Counted from the stretch's first letter, positions 9,370-20,318 are shown. The stretch is DNA of 64,000 bases from Vibrio sp. SCSIO 43135 (GCF_023716665.1 NZ_CP071859.1:620001-684000), one strand, 5' to 3'. Made by a program: numbers and translations. The notes: generated by a model from the letters alone, not told the origin.

Positions 9370-10548
9370 TTATTGGATCTTTACCTGGGTCGGTTTGACA
9401 TTTTCGCTCGGATAACATCCCAAAACTTTTAAGTGTTTGGTGATTTTAGTGAGCTCATGAATTGCCGATTGCATCTCTTGAGAGTCAAGGTGCGACTGTA
9501 AATCCACATAGAACATCTCTTCCCACGGATTACCCATAATAGGACGTGACTCCAGTTTGGTCATATTAATGCCGTAGCGCTGAAGTACCAGCAAGGTTTC
9601 AACCAGTGAGCCAGCCTCTTGTGACGTTGACATGATTACTGTTGTTTTAGCTGGAATCTGCTGCGAGACTTCCACTGGTTTTCTTGCGACTACGATAAAG
9701 CGAGTGTGGTTCTCTGTTTGGTTAGCGATGTTCCCTTGAATTGGTTGGAGTCCGTAAAGCTTGCCACTTGATGCGTTACCAATAGCAGCAATATCACTAC
9801 GGTTAAGCTCTTTTACTTTTTGCATGGCGTCTGCAGTACTTGCACAAGACTCTAACTTCACCCCTTTCATACGGCTGAGAAATTCACTGCATTGCTGGTG
9901 TGGCTGAGGGTGAGAATACAAGGTGGTGATATCTTCGAGGCGAATATCGGTTGTTGCAACTAGGCAGTGCTCAATAGGTTGAGTGAGTTCGCCTACAATG
10001 TACAGCGTGGTGTGCTGTAGTAAGTCGTACACTTCGTTAATTGAACCCGAGCTCGTGTTTTCAATTGGTAGCACGCCGTAATCGGCATGGCCTGACTCAA
10101 CGGTATTCGCCACTTCTTTAAAGTGCTCACAGTTTAGTTCTATAAGTTCAGTATTTTTACGGCTGAAGAACTCGCGACTTGCCAAGTGCGAGTAAGATCC
10201 TTTTGAACCTAGAAACGCCACACGTGCAAGCGGCTTGCGACTTTGCTGAGGATTAGCCAGATTTTGAAGGTATGACTGTTGCAGTAATACTGAATCTTCA
10301 ATGATGGAATGGAACAGTTTAGTAATGTACTGGGCATCTAAGTCGTATTTATCTTTGCCGTTGTTGATCAGTTTTACCAACAGCTGTTGCTCACGATCTG
10401 CATCTCGCACTGGCTTAGATGTTTCTACTTTGCTTTTTGCTACTTCTATGCTCATTTTACGGCGCTCGGAAAGCAAATAGAGCAGTTGGTCATCCAGTTC
10501 GTTTAGACGTAAACGAATTTCATCGAGCGAGTATTGTCTGTCAGTCAT
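9370..10548 (-). CDS. pheA: Bifunctional chorismate mutase/prephenate dehydratase (P-protein)
   Basis: A 392-residue enzyme of phenylalanine synthesis: chorismate to prephenate to phenylpyruvate. The N-terminal AroQ chorismate mutase domain spans residues 1-90 (LNELDDQLLYLLSERRKM). The prephenate dehydratase domain spans about 107-285 (VAFLGSKGSYSHLA; PIENTSSGSI). The C-terminal ACT regulatory domain spans about 298-380 and includes the Phe-binding ESRP motif (KLESRPIMGNPWEEMFYVD). Expression is evidently controlled by an upstream attenuator with a Phe-rich leader peptide (10562-10682). Length matches E. coli PheA. Confidence 0.97.
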   Translation of the reverse strand: MTDRQYSLDEIRLRLNELDDQLLYLLSERRKMSIEVAKSKVETSKPVRDADREQQLLVKLINNGKDKYDLDAQYITKLFHSIIEDSVLLQQSYLQNLANPQQSRKPLARVAFLGSKGSYSHLASREFFSRKNTELIELNCEHFKEVANTVESGHADYGVLPIENTSSGSINEVYDLLQHTTLYIVGELTQPIEHCLVATTDIRLEDITTLYSHPQPHQQCSEFLSRMKGVKLESCASTADAMQKVKELNRSDIAAIGNASSGKLYGLQPIQGNIANQTENHTRFIVVARKPVEVSQQIPAKTTVIMSTSQEAGSLVETLLVLQRYGINMTKLESRPIMGNPWEEMFYVDLQSHLDSQEMQSAIHELTKITKHLKVLGCYPSENVKPTQVKIQ

Positions 10549-10561
10549 GAAAGTGTCCTTT

Positions 10562-10590
10562 ATAAAAAAGCCTCCCTGTAGGGAGGCTTT
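10562..10590 (-). terminator. Phenylalanine attenuator terminator of pheA
   Basis: A GC-rich stem (GGGAGGCT with its complement, loop TACA on the reverse strand) runs into a U-tract 14 bases before the pheA start. The alternative partner segment GGAGGC lies about 40 bases upstream, just after the leader peptide stop, and can pair with GCCTCC of this stem. That gives an antiterminator when ribosomes stall on Phe codons. Confidence 0.9.
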
Positions 10591-10637
10591 CTGTTCGTTT
10601 TTGACTTGTTTCTTACAAACGACTCCGCCTCCAAAGG

Positions 10638-10682
10638 TTATTGGAGAAAAAAGAAGTCAAAAAAGAACAGGTGGTTATTCAT
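10638..10682 (-). CDS. pheL: pheA leader peptide PheL
   Basis: A 14-codon frame on the reverse strand: ATG at 10682, TAA ending at 10638, translating to MNNHLFFFDFFFLQ. Six of 14 residues are Phe in two runs of three, the pattern of E. coli PheL. When charged tRNA-Phe is scarce, ribosomes should stall here and free the antiterminator before pheA. The Phe codon region (CTGTTCTTTTTTGACTT) is complementary, with one mismatch, to a segment at about 10592-10608, which adds a further alternative fold. Confidence 0.9.
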   Translation of the reverse strand: MNNHLFFFDFFFLQ

Positions 10683-10743
10683 AGTAATGAGTCAAGTATG
10701 TTTGCCTGTAAACACAATAGCAATCTGACATAGAGCGTCAAGC

Positions 10744-10775
10744 AAAAAAATAGCGCCTTTCGGCGCTATTTTTTT
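10744..10775. terminator. Terminator downstream of raiA
   Basis: A perfect 14-bp stem (seven A, then TAGCGCC, loop TTTC, complement) lies 13 bases past the raiA stop. It has a T-run on each strand. It separates raiA from the pheL-pheA transcription unit. Confidence 0.9.
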
Positions 10776-10787
10776 ATTTCTCTCTTT

Positions 10788-11114
10788 CTATTCTTCTTCA
10801 AGCTCTAGCTCTGGTTTTTCAGAGCGTCGCGCCTCTGGTTTATGGCGCAGTTTGTTTAGCTGACGTTCTAGTTTCTGTTCTACCTCGTTAACGGCAGCGT
10901 ATAAATCTTCGTGGGTAGCGGATGCGATGAGTTGTCCTTTAGGAACTGTGATTACCGCTTCAAATTTCTTTTGCTTGTTTGGCTCTTCACTAAAGCTTGC
11001 TTGGCAACCAATGATGTCTACTTGCCACTTTTCTAGCTTTTTAAATTTGCTCTCAATGTGATCACGGATTGCAGAGGTGATGTCGATATTTTTACCAGTG
11101 ATGTTTACTTTCAT
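10788..11114 (-). CDS. raiA: Ribosome-associated inhibitor/hibernation factor RaiA
   Basis: A 108-residue protein of the RaiA/HPF family that binds the 30S decoding region and inactivates ribosomes under stress. MKVNITGKNIDITSAIRDHI at the N-terminus, KLEKW, and THEDLYAAVNEVEQKLERQL match E. coli RaiA closely; the acidic tail ELELEEE is also typical. I chose the ATG at 11114 because GAGG lies at correct spacing; the longer frame from 11135 adds MTQRKTS, which the family lacks. It is the equivalent of V. cholerae VC0706. Confidence 0.93.
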   Translation of the reverse strand: MKVNITGKNIDITSAIRDHIESKFKKLEKWQVDIIGCQASFSEEPNKQKKFEAVITVPKGQLIASATHEDLYAAVNEVEQKLERQLNKLRHKPEARRSEKPELELEEE

Positions 11115-11312
11115 AGATGTTTTCCTCTGTGTCATCCCTCATGGGTTAACTCCAGATTACTCATCCATGGCTAAAAGAATGTGATCTAGATCATTATTTT
11201 CGGCGGGGTTTTAGGCTTTAAAACTAAATGTGATCTTACGCAAAGAGTGTCATTTTTTTCGCTAGAAAAAGCTTGTTATTCCTAATGAAGTGATTAGATT
11301 GGGAAGGGTAAC

Positions 11313-11444
11313 GTGCTAAAAATCTTCCGCTTTTTAGGGACCAAGTACAGCCCTAAAAAAGTGCCTGTATGTTTCCTACCCAACCTAAACTGTGAGCTTG
11401 CTCTCTCGCTAAGCGGCAATGAACCGCTATTCGAATCTAACTAA
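11313..11444 (+). CDS. Possible 43-residue small protein (or structured RNA)
   Basis: A GTG start preceded by GGGAAGGG at good spacing opens a 43-codon frame beginning VLKIFRFLGTKYSPKKV and ending GNEPLFESN. Composition is protein-like, mixing a basic N-terminus, CFLP and NLNCELAL segments. The same DNA contains two hairpins: TTTTTAGGG/CCCTAAAAA at 11331-11363 and AGCGG/CCGCT near 11411-11427. It could therefore instead be a noncoding RNA. It is convergent with the MltF-like gene, ending 7 bases from that gene's stop. I do not recognise the product. Confidence 0.4.
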   Translation: MLKIFRFLGTKYSPKKVPVCFLPNLNCELALSLSGNEPLFESN

Positions 11445-11450
11445 CTTCAA

Positions 11451-12896
11451 TCAATTACTCGGCAAAATAAACTTTGGGCTATTCACACTGGCATTACGCT
11501 TAGTTCTAATCTGTTCTAGTGAAGAAAGCTGTTTGTACACCACATAGTAACGATTGATGTTAGCTACGTAAGTCACAGGTTCCCTGCCAATGTTACGCCT
11601 AGTGATGACCTCAACATTTTTAAACCAAACATTGGGGTCGTAACCGTGTTTTTTTGCTAGGCGGCGCATTTTCCTAATGTTCGCTGGGCCCGCATTGTAC
11701 GCAGCCAGAGTAAAGTAGACTTGGTCATCGCTGCCTATGTCATCATCAGAGAAATACCTGTCCTGAATAAAGCGCATGTACTTAACGCCGGCGTGGATAT
11801 TGTTATCAACCTTATGGATGTTTGGAATATTGACGTTGGGATCTTTGGCTGTGCTGGGAAGTACTTGCATAACACCCACGGCGCCTTTATGAGAAACTTT
11901 ACTCTGGTCTAACCCAGACTCTTGAAAACCTTGGGCTGACATCATCAAAGGATCAAAGGCATATTCACCAGAGTAGTGTTCAAATATGGAATACAGAGAC
12001 TCTAATCGTGCAATTTTATTTGGGTTTAAAAGACGTTTGAGCCAGCGAGTGTCATCTATGTACTTACCGTAAATGACATTACCCAATAATGTCCCAGAGC
12101 GTGCTGAGCGTAAGTATTGATCGACGACTTTTTTTAGTTCAGGGCTTTGCTTTCTCATTGCCCAAGCGATTTGCCCATCACTACGTAGGGGCAAGTTGCT
12201 ATGAACAACCAAGTTATCCATTACATTCATCCATAGTTCTGTTTTATGGCTATCAAGTACAGTTGCTTTGATGTGTCCGAGATTAACCATCTCAATCAGC
12301 TCGTAGTCTTGCAGCGTCTCCTCAATAAAGTTGATAACGATAGGTGGGAGATCGAGCTCATCAAGTTTAGCGTTGACGGCTTGTAAGCTTTCAAAGTAAC
12401 TGGAACTGGCTCTGACCCAAACCTCTTTACCACTTAGATCTTCAATGCGCTCGATCGCTGGATAGGATTTTGATGTCACTAGAAATTCTTGGACATTCCT
12501 AATTACGGGCGCACTAAAGTCAACGAACTGCTGGCGACTTTCAGTAATGGTTAAGTTTGCAACTGCGAGATCACCATGTCCGCTTGCGATGGATGGGATT
12601 AAGTCGTCACGGTGAATAGGAATAACTTGTAGATTTAGGTAAGGGGAGCTTTTTTTAAGCTGCTTTTCGAAGTGATATAACAGTTCAGCGATGATGCCTT
12701 TAGGCCTTCCACCTTCTATATAGTAGAACCCTAAATCTGCAGAAACGAGAACCCTAATAACGCCTTTTTTCTTCAGTTCACTGAAATCACCATCATACGG
12801 GTCGTTACTTAATGGAGATAACTCTAAAGCGTGACTGGTTGGGCTTGCTGCTAGCATGAAAATCACGAGCAGCATTTGGTGAAATATCCTTTTCAC
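11451..12896 (-). CDS. MltF-like lytic transglycosylase with substrate-binding domain
   Basis: A 481-residue periplasmic or outer-membrane enzyme. The signal peptide covers about residues 1-23 (FHQMLLVIFMLAASPTSHA); no lipobox cysteine is evident. Residues 45-270 form an amino-acid-binding-protein-like domain (GVIRVLVSADLGFYYIEGG; DLAVANLTITESR). Residues 305-440 are an SLT domain with the putative catalytic Glu326 in AQGFQESGLD, then GAVGVMQVLP and LAAYNAGPANI. This is the MltF architecture, in which the binding domain controls murein cleavage. It differs from E. coli MltF enough that I do not give it the symbol. It ends beside the possible small gene at 11313 and is separated from bamD by a terminator. 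Confidence 0.88.
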   Translation of the reverse strand: MKRIFHQMLLVIFMLAASPTSHALELSPLSNDPYDGDFSELKKKGVIRVLVSADLGFYYIEGGRPKGIIAELLYHFEKQLKKSSPYLNLQVIPIHRDDLIPSIASGHGDLAVANLTITESRQQFVDFSAPVIRNVQEFLVTSKSYPAIERIEDLSGKEVWVRASSSYFESLQAVNAKLDELDLPPIVINFIEETLQDYELIEMVNLGHIKATVLDSHKTELWMNVMDNLVVHSNLPLRSDGQIAWAMRKQSPELKKVVDQYLRSARSGTLLGNVIYGKYIDDTRWLKRLLNPNKIARLESLYSIFEHYSGEYAFDPLMMSAQGFQESGLDQSKVSHKGAVGVMQVLPSTAKDPNVNIPNIHKVDNNIHAGVKYMRFIQDRYFSDDDIGSDDQVYFTLAAYNAGPANIRKMRRLAKKHGYDPNVWFKNVEVITRRNIGREPVTYVANINRYYVVYKQLSSLEQIRTKRNASVNSPKFILPSN

Positions 12897-12968
12897 AGCC
12901 GACTTCCTTAACCAAGTTTGTTAAATAAAGGTTAAGTCTAAACGGCGAGAACAGCAATATAAGAAAAA

Positions 12969-12998
12969 TAAAAGCCGCCTATATCGTGGCGGCTTTTA
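12969..12998 (-). terminator. Terminator of bamD
   Basis: The stem is TAAAAGCCGCC with its complement (11 bp, loop TATATCGT), 18 bases past the bamD stop. The A-rich left flank gives a U-tract on the reverse strand. Confidence 0.85.
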
Positions 12999-13016
12999 GT
13001 GAACTAACTCTATGAG

Positions 13017-13742
13017 TTATTGAGGATTAAGCTCAATCATCTCTTCGGTTCGTGCAACGGCATCTTCTAATCCCAATTGCTTATACGCTTCAAGTTGGAT
13101 CGTTAAAGATTTGCGAGCGGCTTCAGTATTTGGATACGTTTTTTGTAGCTCTTGAGAGCGATTAATCGCTGCAATCCAAGCTTCTCTGCGTAAGTAAAAA
13201 TCTGCAGTTGCGAGGTCGTATTCTGCTAGACGGTTTTTAAGGGCGAACATACGCTTTTGTGAGTCTTCAGCATATGGGCTATTTGGGTAGCGCTGCAGCA
13301 GCTTTTTAAAATCAGCAAAAGCTTTTTTTACCGGTTCAGGATCTCGGTCACTACGATCTATATTGAATAGGTCGTGCATGAAGTTACGATCCTGTGCCAT
13401 ATGGGTAAGACCGCGCATGTACAAAACCCAGTCCATTTTTTCGTGGGTAGGGTTTAAACGGCTAAAGCGTTCAATGGTCGCTAAGCCAAGCGGTAAATCA
13501 TCGTTTTTGTAGTAGGCGTAGATAAGGTCGAGTTGCACCTGCTCGGAGTACGCACCAAATGGGTAACGAGAATCCAGTGCTTCTAGCTGTTCGATTGCCG
13601 TCAGCCAGTTACCGCCTTGTAGAGATAATTGTGCCTCGGAATAAAGCTCAGAAGGCGGTACATCAGGGACAATTTCTTCACTGCTCGAGCAGCCAACTAA
13701 CAGTGATAAAGCGAGTAAGCCTGATAAAGTTTGGTGTTTCAT
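13017..13742 (-). CDS. bamD: Outer-membrane assembly lipoprotein BamD
   Basis: A 241-residue lipoprotein. The signal peptide ends in the lipobox LLVGC (Cys18), after which the mature protein is acylated and anchored in the outer membrane. The rest is five TPR-like helical pairs (ELYSEAQLSLQGGNWLTAIEQLEAL; RYPNSPYAEDSQKRM) that hold BamA and recognise unfolded outer-membrane proteins. It is an essential subunit of the BamABCDE complex. It is divergent from rluD, a conserved arrangement; the 130-base gap should hold both promoters. Confidence 0.96.
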   Translation of the reverse strand: MKHQTLSGLLALSLLVGCSSSEEIVPDVPPSELYSEAQLSLQGGNWLTAIEQLEALDSRYPFGAYSEQVQLDLIYAYYKNDDLPLGLATIERFSRLNPTHEKMDWVLYMRGLTHMAQDRNFMHDLFNIDRSDRDPEPVKKAFADFKKLLQRYPNSPYAEDSQKRMFALKNRLAEYDLATADFYLRREAWIAAINRSQELQKTYPNTEAARKSLTIQLEAYKQLGLEDAVARTEEMIELNPQ

Positions 13743-13872
13743 GTCAGGAGCTGATTCCTTGAATTTAAATATTTCTTAAGCTTCCGTTACATTCTGGTCA
13801 GTAACAGATACAATGCAGCTTATTTTTCCACAGTAGTGAGCATTAGTCTCACAGTTTTTAAAAAAGTTCGAT

Positions 13873-14847
13873 ATGGCTCAGCAGATTGAATTAACAAACA
13901 CAGTAAAAGACAGCCAACTTGGTCAACGTTTAGACCAAGCAATAGCTGAATTGTTCGCTGACTTTTCACGTTCTCGCCTAAAAGAATGGCTTTTAGAGGG
14001 GAAAGTGCAGGTTGATGGTGTCGTGGTTACTAAACCAAGAACTAAAGTCATGGGCGGTGAAGTAATTACAGTTCAGGCTGAACTGGAAGATGAAGAACGC
14101 TGGGAAGCTCAAGATATTCCATTGGATATCGTTTATGAAGACGAAGACCTATTGGTGATCAACAAACCACGCGATTTCGTTGTACACCCTGGTGCAGGAA
14201 CCCCCGACGGTACAGTACTTAATGCGCTATTGCATCACTACCCTGATATTGCGGAAGTGCCGCGAGCGGGTATCGTTCATCGTCTAGATAAAGACACAAC
14301 AGGTTTGATGGTTGTTGCGAAAACAGTACCTGCTCAAACTCGTTTGGTGCGTGCGCTGCAAAAACGTAACATCACACGTGAATACGAAGCGATAGCGATC
14401 GGTACGATGACGGCGGGTGGGAAAGTTGAACAACCAATTGGTCGCCATTCCACTAAGCGCACCTTGATGGCGGTTGCGCCTCTGGGTAAGCCTGCGGTAA
14501 CACATTACCGAGTAGCGGAGCATTTCCGTGAGCATACGCGTATTCGACTGCGTTTGGAAACCGGACGTACTCACCAAATTCGCGTTCATATGTCATATTT
14601 GCAACACCCTCTATTGGGTGATACCGCGTATGGTGGCAGAGCTCGAATCCCTAAAGGAGCCTCTGAAGAATTAACGCAGATGATTCGTAACTTTGATCGT
14701 CAAGCGTTGCATGCTGTCATGTTGAAGTTCGAACATCCGGTGACCGGGGAACCTTTGGAGTTCCATGCTCCGATTCCAGATGACATGGTTGCAATGACAG
14801 AAGCGCTTCGTGAAGACGCGAAACTAAACCATTCGGAAGAGTACTAA
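13873..14847 (+). CDS. rluD: 23S rRNA pseudouridine(1911/1915/1917) synthase RluD
   Basis: A 324-residue enzyme that makes pseudouridines in helix 69 of 23S rRNA. An S4-like RNA-binding domain is at the N-terminus (GQRLDQAIAELFADFSRSR). The catalytic RluA-type core carries HRLDKDTTGLMVVAK with its catalytic Asp, and the TGRTHQIRVH motif follows. Length and motifs match E. coli RluD (326 residues). Its stop codon overlaps the pgeF start (TAATG), so the two are translationally coupled. Confidence 0.96.
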   Translation: MAQQIELTNTVKDSQLGQRLDQAIAELFADFSRSRLKEWLLEGKVQVDGVVVTKPRTKVMGGEVITVQAELEDEERWEAQDIPLDIVYEDEDLLVINKPRDFVVHPGAGTPDGTVLNALLHHYPDIAEVPRAGIVHRLDKDTTGLMVVAKTVPAQTRLVRALQKRNITREYEAIAIGTMTAGGKVEQPIGRHSTKRTLMAVAPLGKPAVTHYRVAEHFREHTRIRLRLETGRTHQIRVHMSYLQHPLLGDTAYGGRARIPKGASEELTQMIRNFDRQALHAVMLKFEHPVTGEPLEFHAPIPDDMVAMTEALREDAKLNHSEEY

Positions 14848-15584
14848 TGAGCTTTATCGTCCCTAATTGGCCAGTACCTAATAAAGTAAAAGCGATTTCC
14901 TCGACTCGAGCAGGTGGCTTTTCGACTGGCGCTTATCAAGGATTAAACCTAGGTAAACATGTTGGGGACGAAGATTCTATTGTCGAGAGTAACCGGGCGG
15001 CACTCTCGGAGCTCGCCAACTTTCCAAGTGCTCCTGTTTGGCTAAACCAAACTCACTCTACTCGTGTGGTAAAAGTGAATCAGCCAACTCAGCAAGTACT
15101 CGATGCCGACGGCGTATTTAGCGACAACGCTAATATTGTCTGCTCGGCAATGACTGCAGATTGCCTGCCGGTACTGTTAACCAACACCCAAGGAACTCAA
15201 GTGGCTGCAGTTCATGCAGGATGGCGTGGGCTGGCTGGTGGTATTGTCGAAAATGCCGTAAAGATGTTTGATGGTGAGGTAATGGCTTGGCTTGGCCCAG
15301 CTATTGGTTCGACGGCATTTGAAGTCGGAGACGACGTGCTGCAAGCGTTCATCGACTTTGATGCAAACGCCATCAAAGGTTTTCATTCTCTTAAGAAAGA
15401 AGGCAAAGAAGGTAAGTGGGTGGCGAATATGGAGTTGATTGCGACTCAACGATTAAATCGTCTTGGTGTAACTGGTGTTTATGCCAGTGGTTTATGCACC
15501 TACCGACAGCCGCAAGACTTTTATTCTTACCGTCGCGATGGTGTGACAGGTAGACAAGCCTCTTTTATCTGGTTGGCTGACTAA
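14847..15584 (+). CDS. pgeF: Purine nucleoside phosphorylase/laccase-domain protein PgeF (YfiH)
   Basis: A 245-residue protein of the multicopper-oxidase-like YfiH family. E. coli PgeF (YfiH) is reported to remove L-Ser wrongly added to UDP-MurNAc, and relatives act on purine nucleosides. The metal-site residues are visible in NQTHSTRV, ADCLPVLL and HAGWRGLAGG, and the C-terminal CTYRQPQDFYSYRRDGVTGRQ is conserved. It starts inside the rluD stop and precedes clpB, the common gamma-proteobacterial order rluD-pgeF-clpB. Confidence 0.93.
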   Translation: MSFIVPNWPVPNKVKAISSTRAGGFSTGAYQGLNLGKHVGDEDSIVESNRAALSELANFPSAPVWLNQTHSTRVVKVNQPTQQVLDADGVFSDNANIVCSAMTADCLPVLLTNTQGTQVAAVHAGWRGLAGGIVENAVKMFDGEVMAWLGPAIGSTAFEVGDDVLQAFIDFDANAIKGFHSLKKEGKEGKWVANMELIATQRLNRLGVTGVYASGLCTYRQPQDFYSYRRDGVTGRQASFIWLAD

Positions 15585-15627
15585 ATTCTATTTCTTAGCT
15601 TCAAGCTGTCCACTCTTCTTACTCTAT

Positions 15628-15660
15628 CCCCTTGAAAATCATCGTCTGCGTATCCATCTT
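15628..15660 (+). promoter_or_regulatory. Sigma-32 (heat-shock) promoter of clpB
   Basis: The -35 reads CCCCTTGAAA (near-perfect to the RpoH consensus). After about 15 bases comes TCCATCT as the -10. It starts about 75 bases upstream of the clpB ATG, so clpB can be induced by heat shock independently of rluD-pgeF. Confidence 0.85.
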
Positions 15661-15705
15661 TCTAAGTAATAATAAATTATCTCAGTTGAGGTTAGGAAGG
15701 TTGAT

Positions 15706-18279
15706 ATGCGTCTTGATAGGTTCACTAGTAAATTTCAAATCGCTATCTCTGACGCCCAATCTTTGGCGTTAGGGCGTGATCATCAGTACATAGAGCCTGT
15801 ACACCTGATGGTGGCACTGCTAGATCAGACAGGCAGTCCGATTCGGCCGCTACTCACCATGTTAGATATTGATGTAATGCATCTACGATCAAAGCTAAGT
15901 GAGTTGCTAGAACGATTACCTAAGGTCAGTGGTATTGGTGGTGACGTCCAGTTATCCGGTGCAATGGGTACGTTGTTTAACTTGTGCGACAAGGTGGCTC
16001 AAAAGCGTCAGGATTCATATATCTCTTCAGAAGTTTTTCTTCTAGCAGCTTTGGAAGATAAAGGCCCTTTGGGCGCTTTATTAAAAGAGATAGGTTTAAC
16101 CGAAAGCAAAGTGTCTGACGCGATTGAAAAAATTCGCGGCGGACAAAAGGTCAACGACCCTAATGCGGAAGAACTTAGGCAGGCGCTAGAAAAGTTCACC
16201 ATCGATCTCACTGAGCGAGCAGAGCAGGGCAAACTTGACCCTGTTATAGGCCGCGACGATGAAATTCGCCGCACTATCCAAGTCCTGCAACGTCGAACCA
16301 AGAATAATCCGGTCATCATCGGGGAGCCTGGCGTAGGTAAAACGGCAATTGTCGAAGGATTAGCTCAACGCATTATTAATAACGAAGTACCCGAAGGGCT
16401 ACGTAATCGCCGTGTGTTATCTCTTGATATGGGAGCTCTTGTGGCGGGTGCAAAATACCGCGGTGAATTCGAAGAGCGATTGAAATCAGTATTGAATGAA
16501 CTTTCTAAAGAGGAAGGCAATGTCATCCTCTTTATTGACGAGTTGCATACGATGGTTGGTGCCGGTAAAGGTGAAGGTTCTATGGACGCCGGTAACATGC
16601 TTAAACCTGCACTTGCCCGTGGCGAACTTCATTGTGTTGGTGCTACGACGTTAGATGAATACCGCCAATATATTGAAAAAGATCCAGCTTTAGAGCGACG
16701 CTTCCAAAAAGTGCTGGTGGATGAGCCGACAGTAGAAGACACCGTTGCGATATTGCGTGGCCTAAAAGAACGTTATGAACTGCATCATCATGTGGAAATT
16801 ACTGATCCAGCGATTGTGGCAGCTGCGAGTTTGTCGCACCGCTACGTATCTGACCGTCAACTGCCTGATAAGGCGATTGATTTAATAGATGAAGCAGCAT
16901 CGAGTATTCGAATGCAGATTGACTCAAAGCCAGAATCTCTCGACAAGTTAGAGCGCAAAATCATCCAGTTGAAAATTGAACAACAAGCGCTGACGAACGA
17001 ACAAGATGACGCCAGTAGCAAACGTTTGAAGTCAATAGAGCTCGAGTTACAAGATAAAGAGCGTGAGTTTGCTGAGTTGGAAGAAGTTTGGAACGCGGAA
17101 AAGGCAGCGCTGTCTGGCACGCAACATATAAAGGCTGAACTTGAGCAAGCGCGGATGGATATGGATTTCGCTCGCCGTGCAGGTGACTTGAATCGTATGT
17201 CTGAACTTCAGTATGGCCGTATCCCGGAGCTAGAGAAGCAACTCGATTTAGCTACTCAAGCTGAAATGCAAGAAATGACCTTGCTGCGTAATAAAGTGAC
17301 AGACAATGAAATCGCGGAAGTACTGTCGAAGCAGACGGGGATTCCGGTGTCTAAAATGCTGGAAGCGGAGAAGGAAAAGCTGCTTCGGATGGAAGAAGTG
17401 CTGCACAAGCGTGTGATAGGCCAGCTGGAAGCGGTGGAAGTGGTGTCCAATGCTATTCGCCGTAGTCGAGCAGGGCTATCCGATCCAAATAAGCCTATCG
17501 GTTCGTTTTTATTCTTAGGCCCAACCGGTGTAGGTAAAACGGAGCTATGCAAAACATTGGCGAACTTTATGTTTGATAGTGAAGACGCCATGGTACGAAT
17601 CGACATGTCCGAATTCATGGAGAAGCATTCGGTCGCTCGCTTAGTCGGTGCTCCTCCTGGGTATGTGGGGTATGAAGAAGGTGGTTACCTAACAGAGGCG
17701 GTTCGTCGTAAGCCATACTCAGTAATCCTATTGGATGAAGTGGAAAAAGCGCACCCAGATGTGTTCAATATCCTTCTACAAGTTCTGGATGATGGTCGGT
17801 TAACTGATGGTCAAGGGAGAACGGTCGATTTTCGTAATACCGTGGTGATCATGACATCAAACTTAGGCTCTTCTCGAATTCAGGAGAACTTCCAGAATCT
17901 AGATTACCAAGGCATCAAAAACGAAGTGATGGATGTTGTTGGTAAGCACTTTAGGCCTGAGTTTTTAAACCGGGTAGATGAAAGTGTCGTATTCCACCCA
18001 CTTGGACAAGAGCACATTAAGTCTATTGCCAGCATCCAGTTGGACCGACTAGCGAAGCGAATGGACGCGAGTGGTTATGAATTAGAAGTGTCAGATAAAG
18101 CGCTAGATCTGATATCCAGAGTTGGTTTCGACCCAGTATATGGAGCTCGGCCTTTGAAGCGGGCTATACAGCAGAGTGTTGAAAACCCACTGGCGAAGGC
18201 CATACTGGCTGGCAAGGTCGATCCTGATAAAAAGGTACAATTGCTGGTTAACAATGATCGCATCATCGCGCATCAGTAA
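15706..18279 (+). CDS. clpB: ATP-dependent disaggregase chaperone ClpB
   Basis: An 857-residue Hsp100 chaperone that pulls polypeptides out of aggregates with DnaK. The N-terminal Clp repeat domain spans about 1-145. The first AAA+ module has Walker A GEPGVGKT, and the middle coiled-coil domain (about 400-525) is rich in Glu/Lys/Gln. The second AAA+ module has [12 protein letters not shown] and Walker [13 protein letters not shown]. No ClpP-binding IGF loop is expected in ClpB. Length is identical to E. coli ClpB. A heat-shock promoter lies just upstream and a strong terminator just downstream. Confidence 0.98.
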   Translation: MRLDRFTSKFQIAISDAQSLALGRDHQYIEPVHLMVALLDQTGSPIRPLLTMLDIDVMHLRSKLSELLERLPKVSGIGGDVQLSGAMGTLFNLCDKVAQKRQDSYISSEVFLLAALEDKGPLGALLKEIGLTESKVSDAIEKIRGGQKVNDPNAEELRQALEKFTIDLTERAEQGKLDPVIGRDDEIRRTIQVLQRRTKNNPVIIGEPGVGKTAIVEGLAQRIINNEVPEGLRNRRVLSLDMGALVAGAKYRGEFEERLKSVLNELSKEEGNVILFIDELHTMVGAGKGEGSMDAGNMLKPALARGELHCVGATTLDEYRQYIEKDPALERRFQKVLVDEPTVEDTVAILRGLKERYELHHHVEITDPAIVAAASLSHRYVSDRQLPDKAIDLIDEAASSIRMQIDSKPESLDKLERKIIQLKIEQQALTNEQDDASSKRLKSIELELQDKEREFAELEEVWNAEKAALSGTQHIKAELEQARMDMDFARRAGDLNRMSELQYGRIPELEKQLDLATQAEMQEMTLLRNKVTDNEIAEVLSKQTGIPVSKMLEAEKEKLLRMEEVLHKRVIGQLEAVEVVSNAIRRSRAGLSDPNKPIGSFLFLGPTGVGKTELCKTLANFMFDSEDAMVRIDMSEFMEKHSVARLVGAPPGYVGYEEGGYLTEAVRRKPYSVILLDEVEKAHPDVFNILLQVLDDGRLTDGQGRTVDFRNTVVIMTSNLGSSRIQENFQNLDYQGIKNEVMDVVGKHFRPEFLNRVDESVVFHPLGQEHIKSIASIQLDRLAKRMDASGYELEVSDKALDLISRVGFDPVYGARPLKRAIQQSVENPLAKAILAGKVDPDKKVQLLVNNDRIIAHQ

Positions 18280-18302
18280 TATTGACGGGAAAGTGTGATT
18301 TG

Positions 18303-18337
18303 AAGAGCAAAACAGTGATGTTTTGCTCTTTTTTTCT
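18303..18337 (+). terminator. Terminator of clpB
   Basis: An 11-bp stem (AAGAGCAAAAC, loop AGTGAT, complement) is followed by seven T, 23 bases past the stop codon. It isolates clpB from the rRNA operon. Confidence 0.9.
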
Positions 18338-18397
18338 ACGTATTGATTGAATGTTGGTCGAACGATGCAAAAAGGGAGTTTTTTGTTGAATTAGGGC

Positions 18398-18425
18398 TTG
18401 CACCCAAATCTAATCTCCCTATAAT
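18398..18425 (+). promoter_or_regulatory. rRNA operon promoter P1
   Basis: TTGCAC and TATAAT are separated by 16 bases. A GCGC discriminator follows, the usual mark of growth-rate- and ppGpp-controlled rRNA promoters. The A/T-rich run just upstream (GAGTTTTTTGTTGAATT) could act as an UP element. Confidence 0.8.
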
Positions 18426-18514
18426 GCGCATCCACTGACACGGCAGACGCCATAAGGCTTCAGCAACGTCAGAGAGGTGAAAAGCTTCTGAGAAAATAAA
18501 TTTGAAAAAGTGTT

Positions 18515-18542
18515 TGACTCTTCAAATTATCTCGCTAGAATG
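18515..18542 (+). promoter_or_regulatory. rRNA operon promoter P2
   Basis: TTGACT and TAGAAT are separated by 16 bases, about 117 bases downstream of P1. The same tandem P1/P2 layout drives E. coli rRNA operons. Confidence 0.75.
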
Positions 18543-18580
18543 CACCTCCGCTTTGAGAGAAAAGTTTCTTGAAAAGCCAA

Positions 18581-18593
18581 GCTCTTTAACAAT
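18581..18593 (+). promoter_or_regulatory. rRNA antitermination boxA (leader)
   Basis: GCTCTTTAACAAT matches the NusB/NusE boxA element. A second copy lies before 23S at about 20634-20645. Confidence 0.85.
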
Positions 18594-18598
18594 TTAAA

Positions 18599-18635
18599 CC
18601 TATCAATCTGTGTGGGCACTCGTTGATGATAATCC
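18599..18635 (+). other. 16S processing stem, 5' arm
   Basis: A run of nearly 37 bases here (core TATCAATCTGTGTG) is complementary to 20319-20358 just after 16S. The two arms form the long RNase III stem that loops out pre-16S rRNA. Confidence 0.8.
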
Positions 18636-18763
18636 AATTAGAAATTTCGGTTTCAAATTAGGTTTCAATGAAACGAAGTGACCATTGAATCTTCGGATTC
18701 AGCACAGTCAATTCAAACATTACTTTATGTAATGTTCAGTATTCATTGAGCCGACAAAATCTT

Positions 18764-20316
<1,553 letters not shown>

Positions 20317-20318
20317 TA

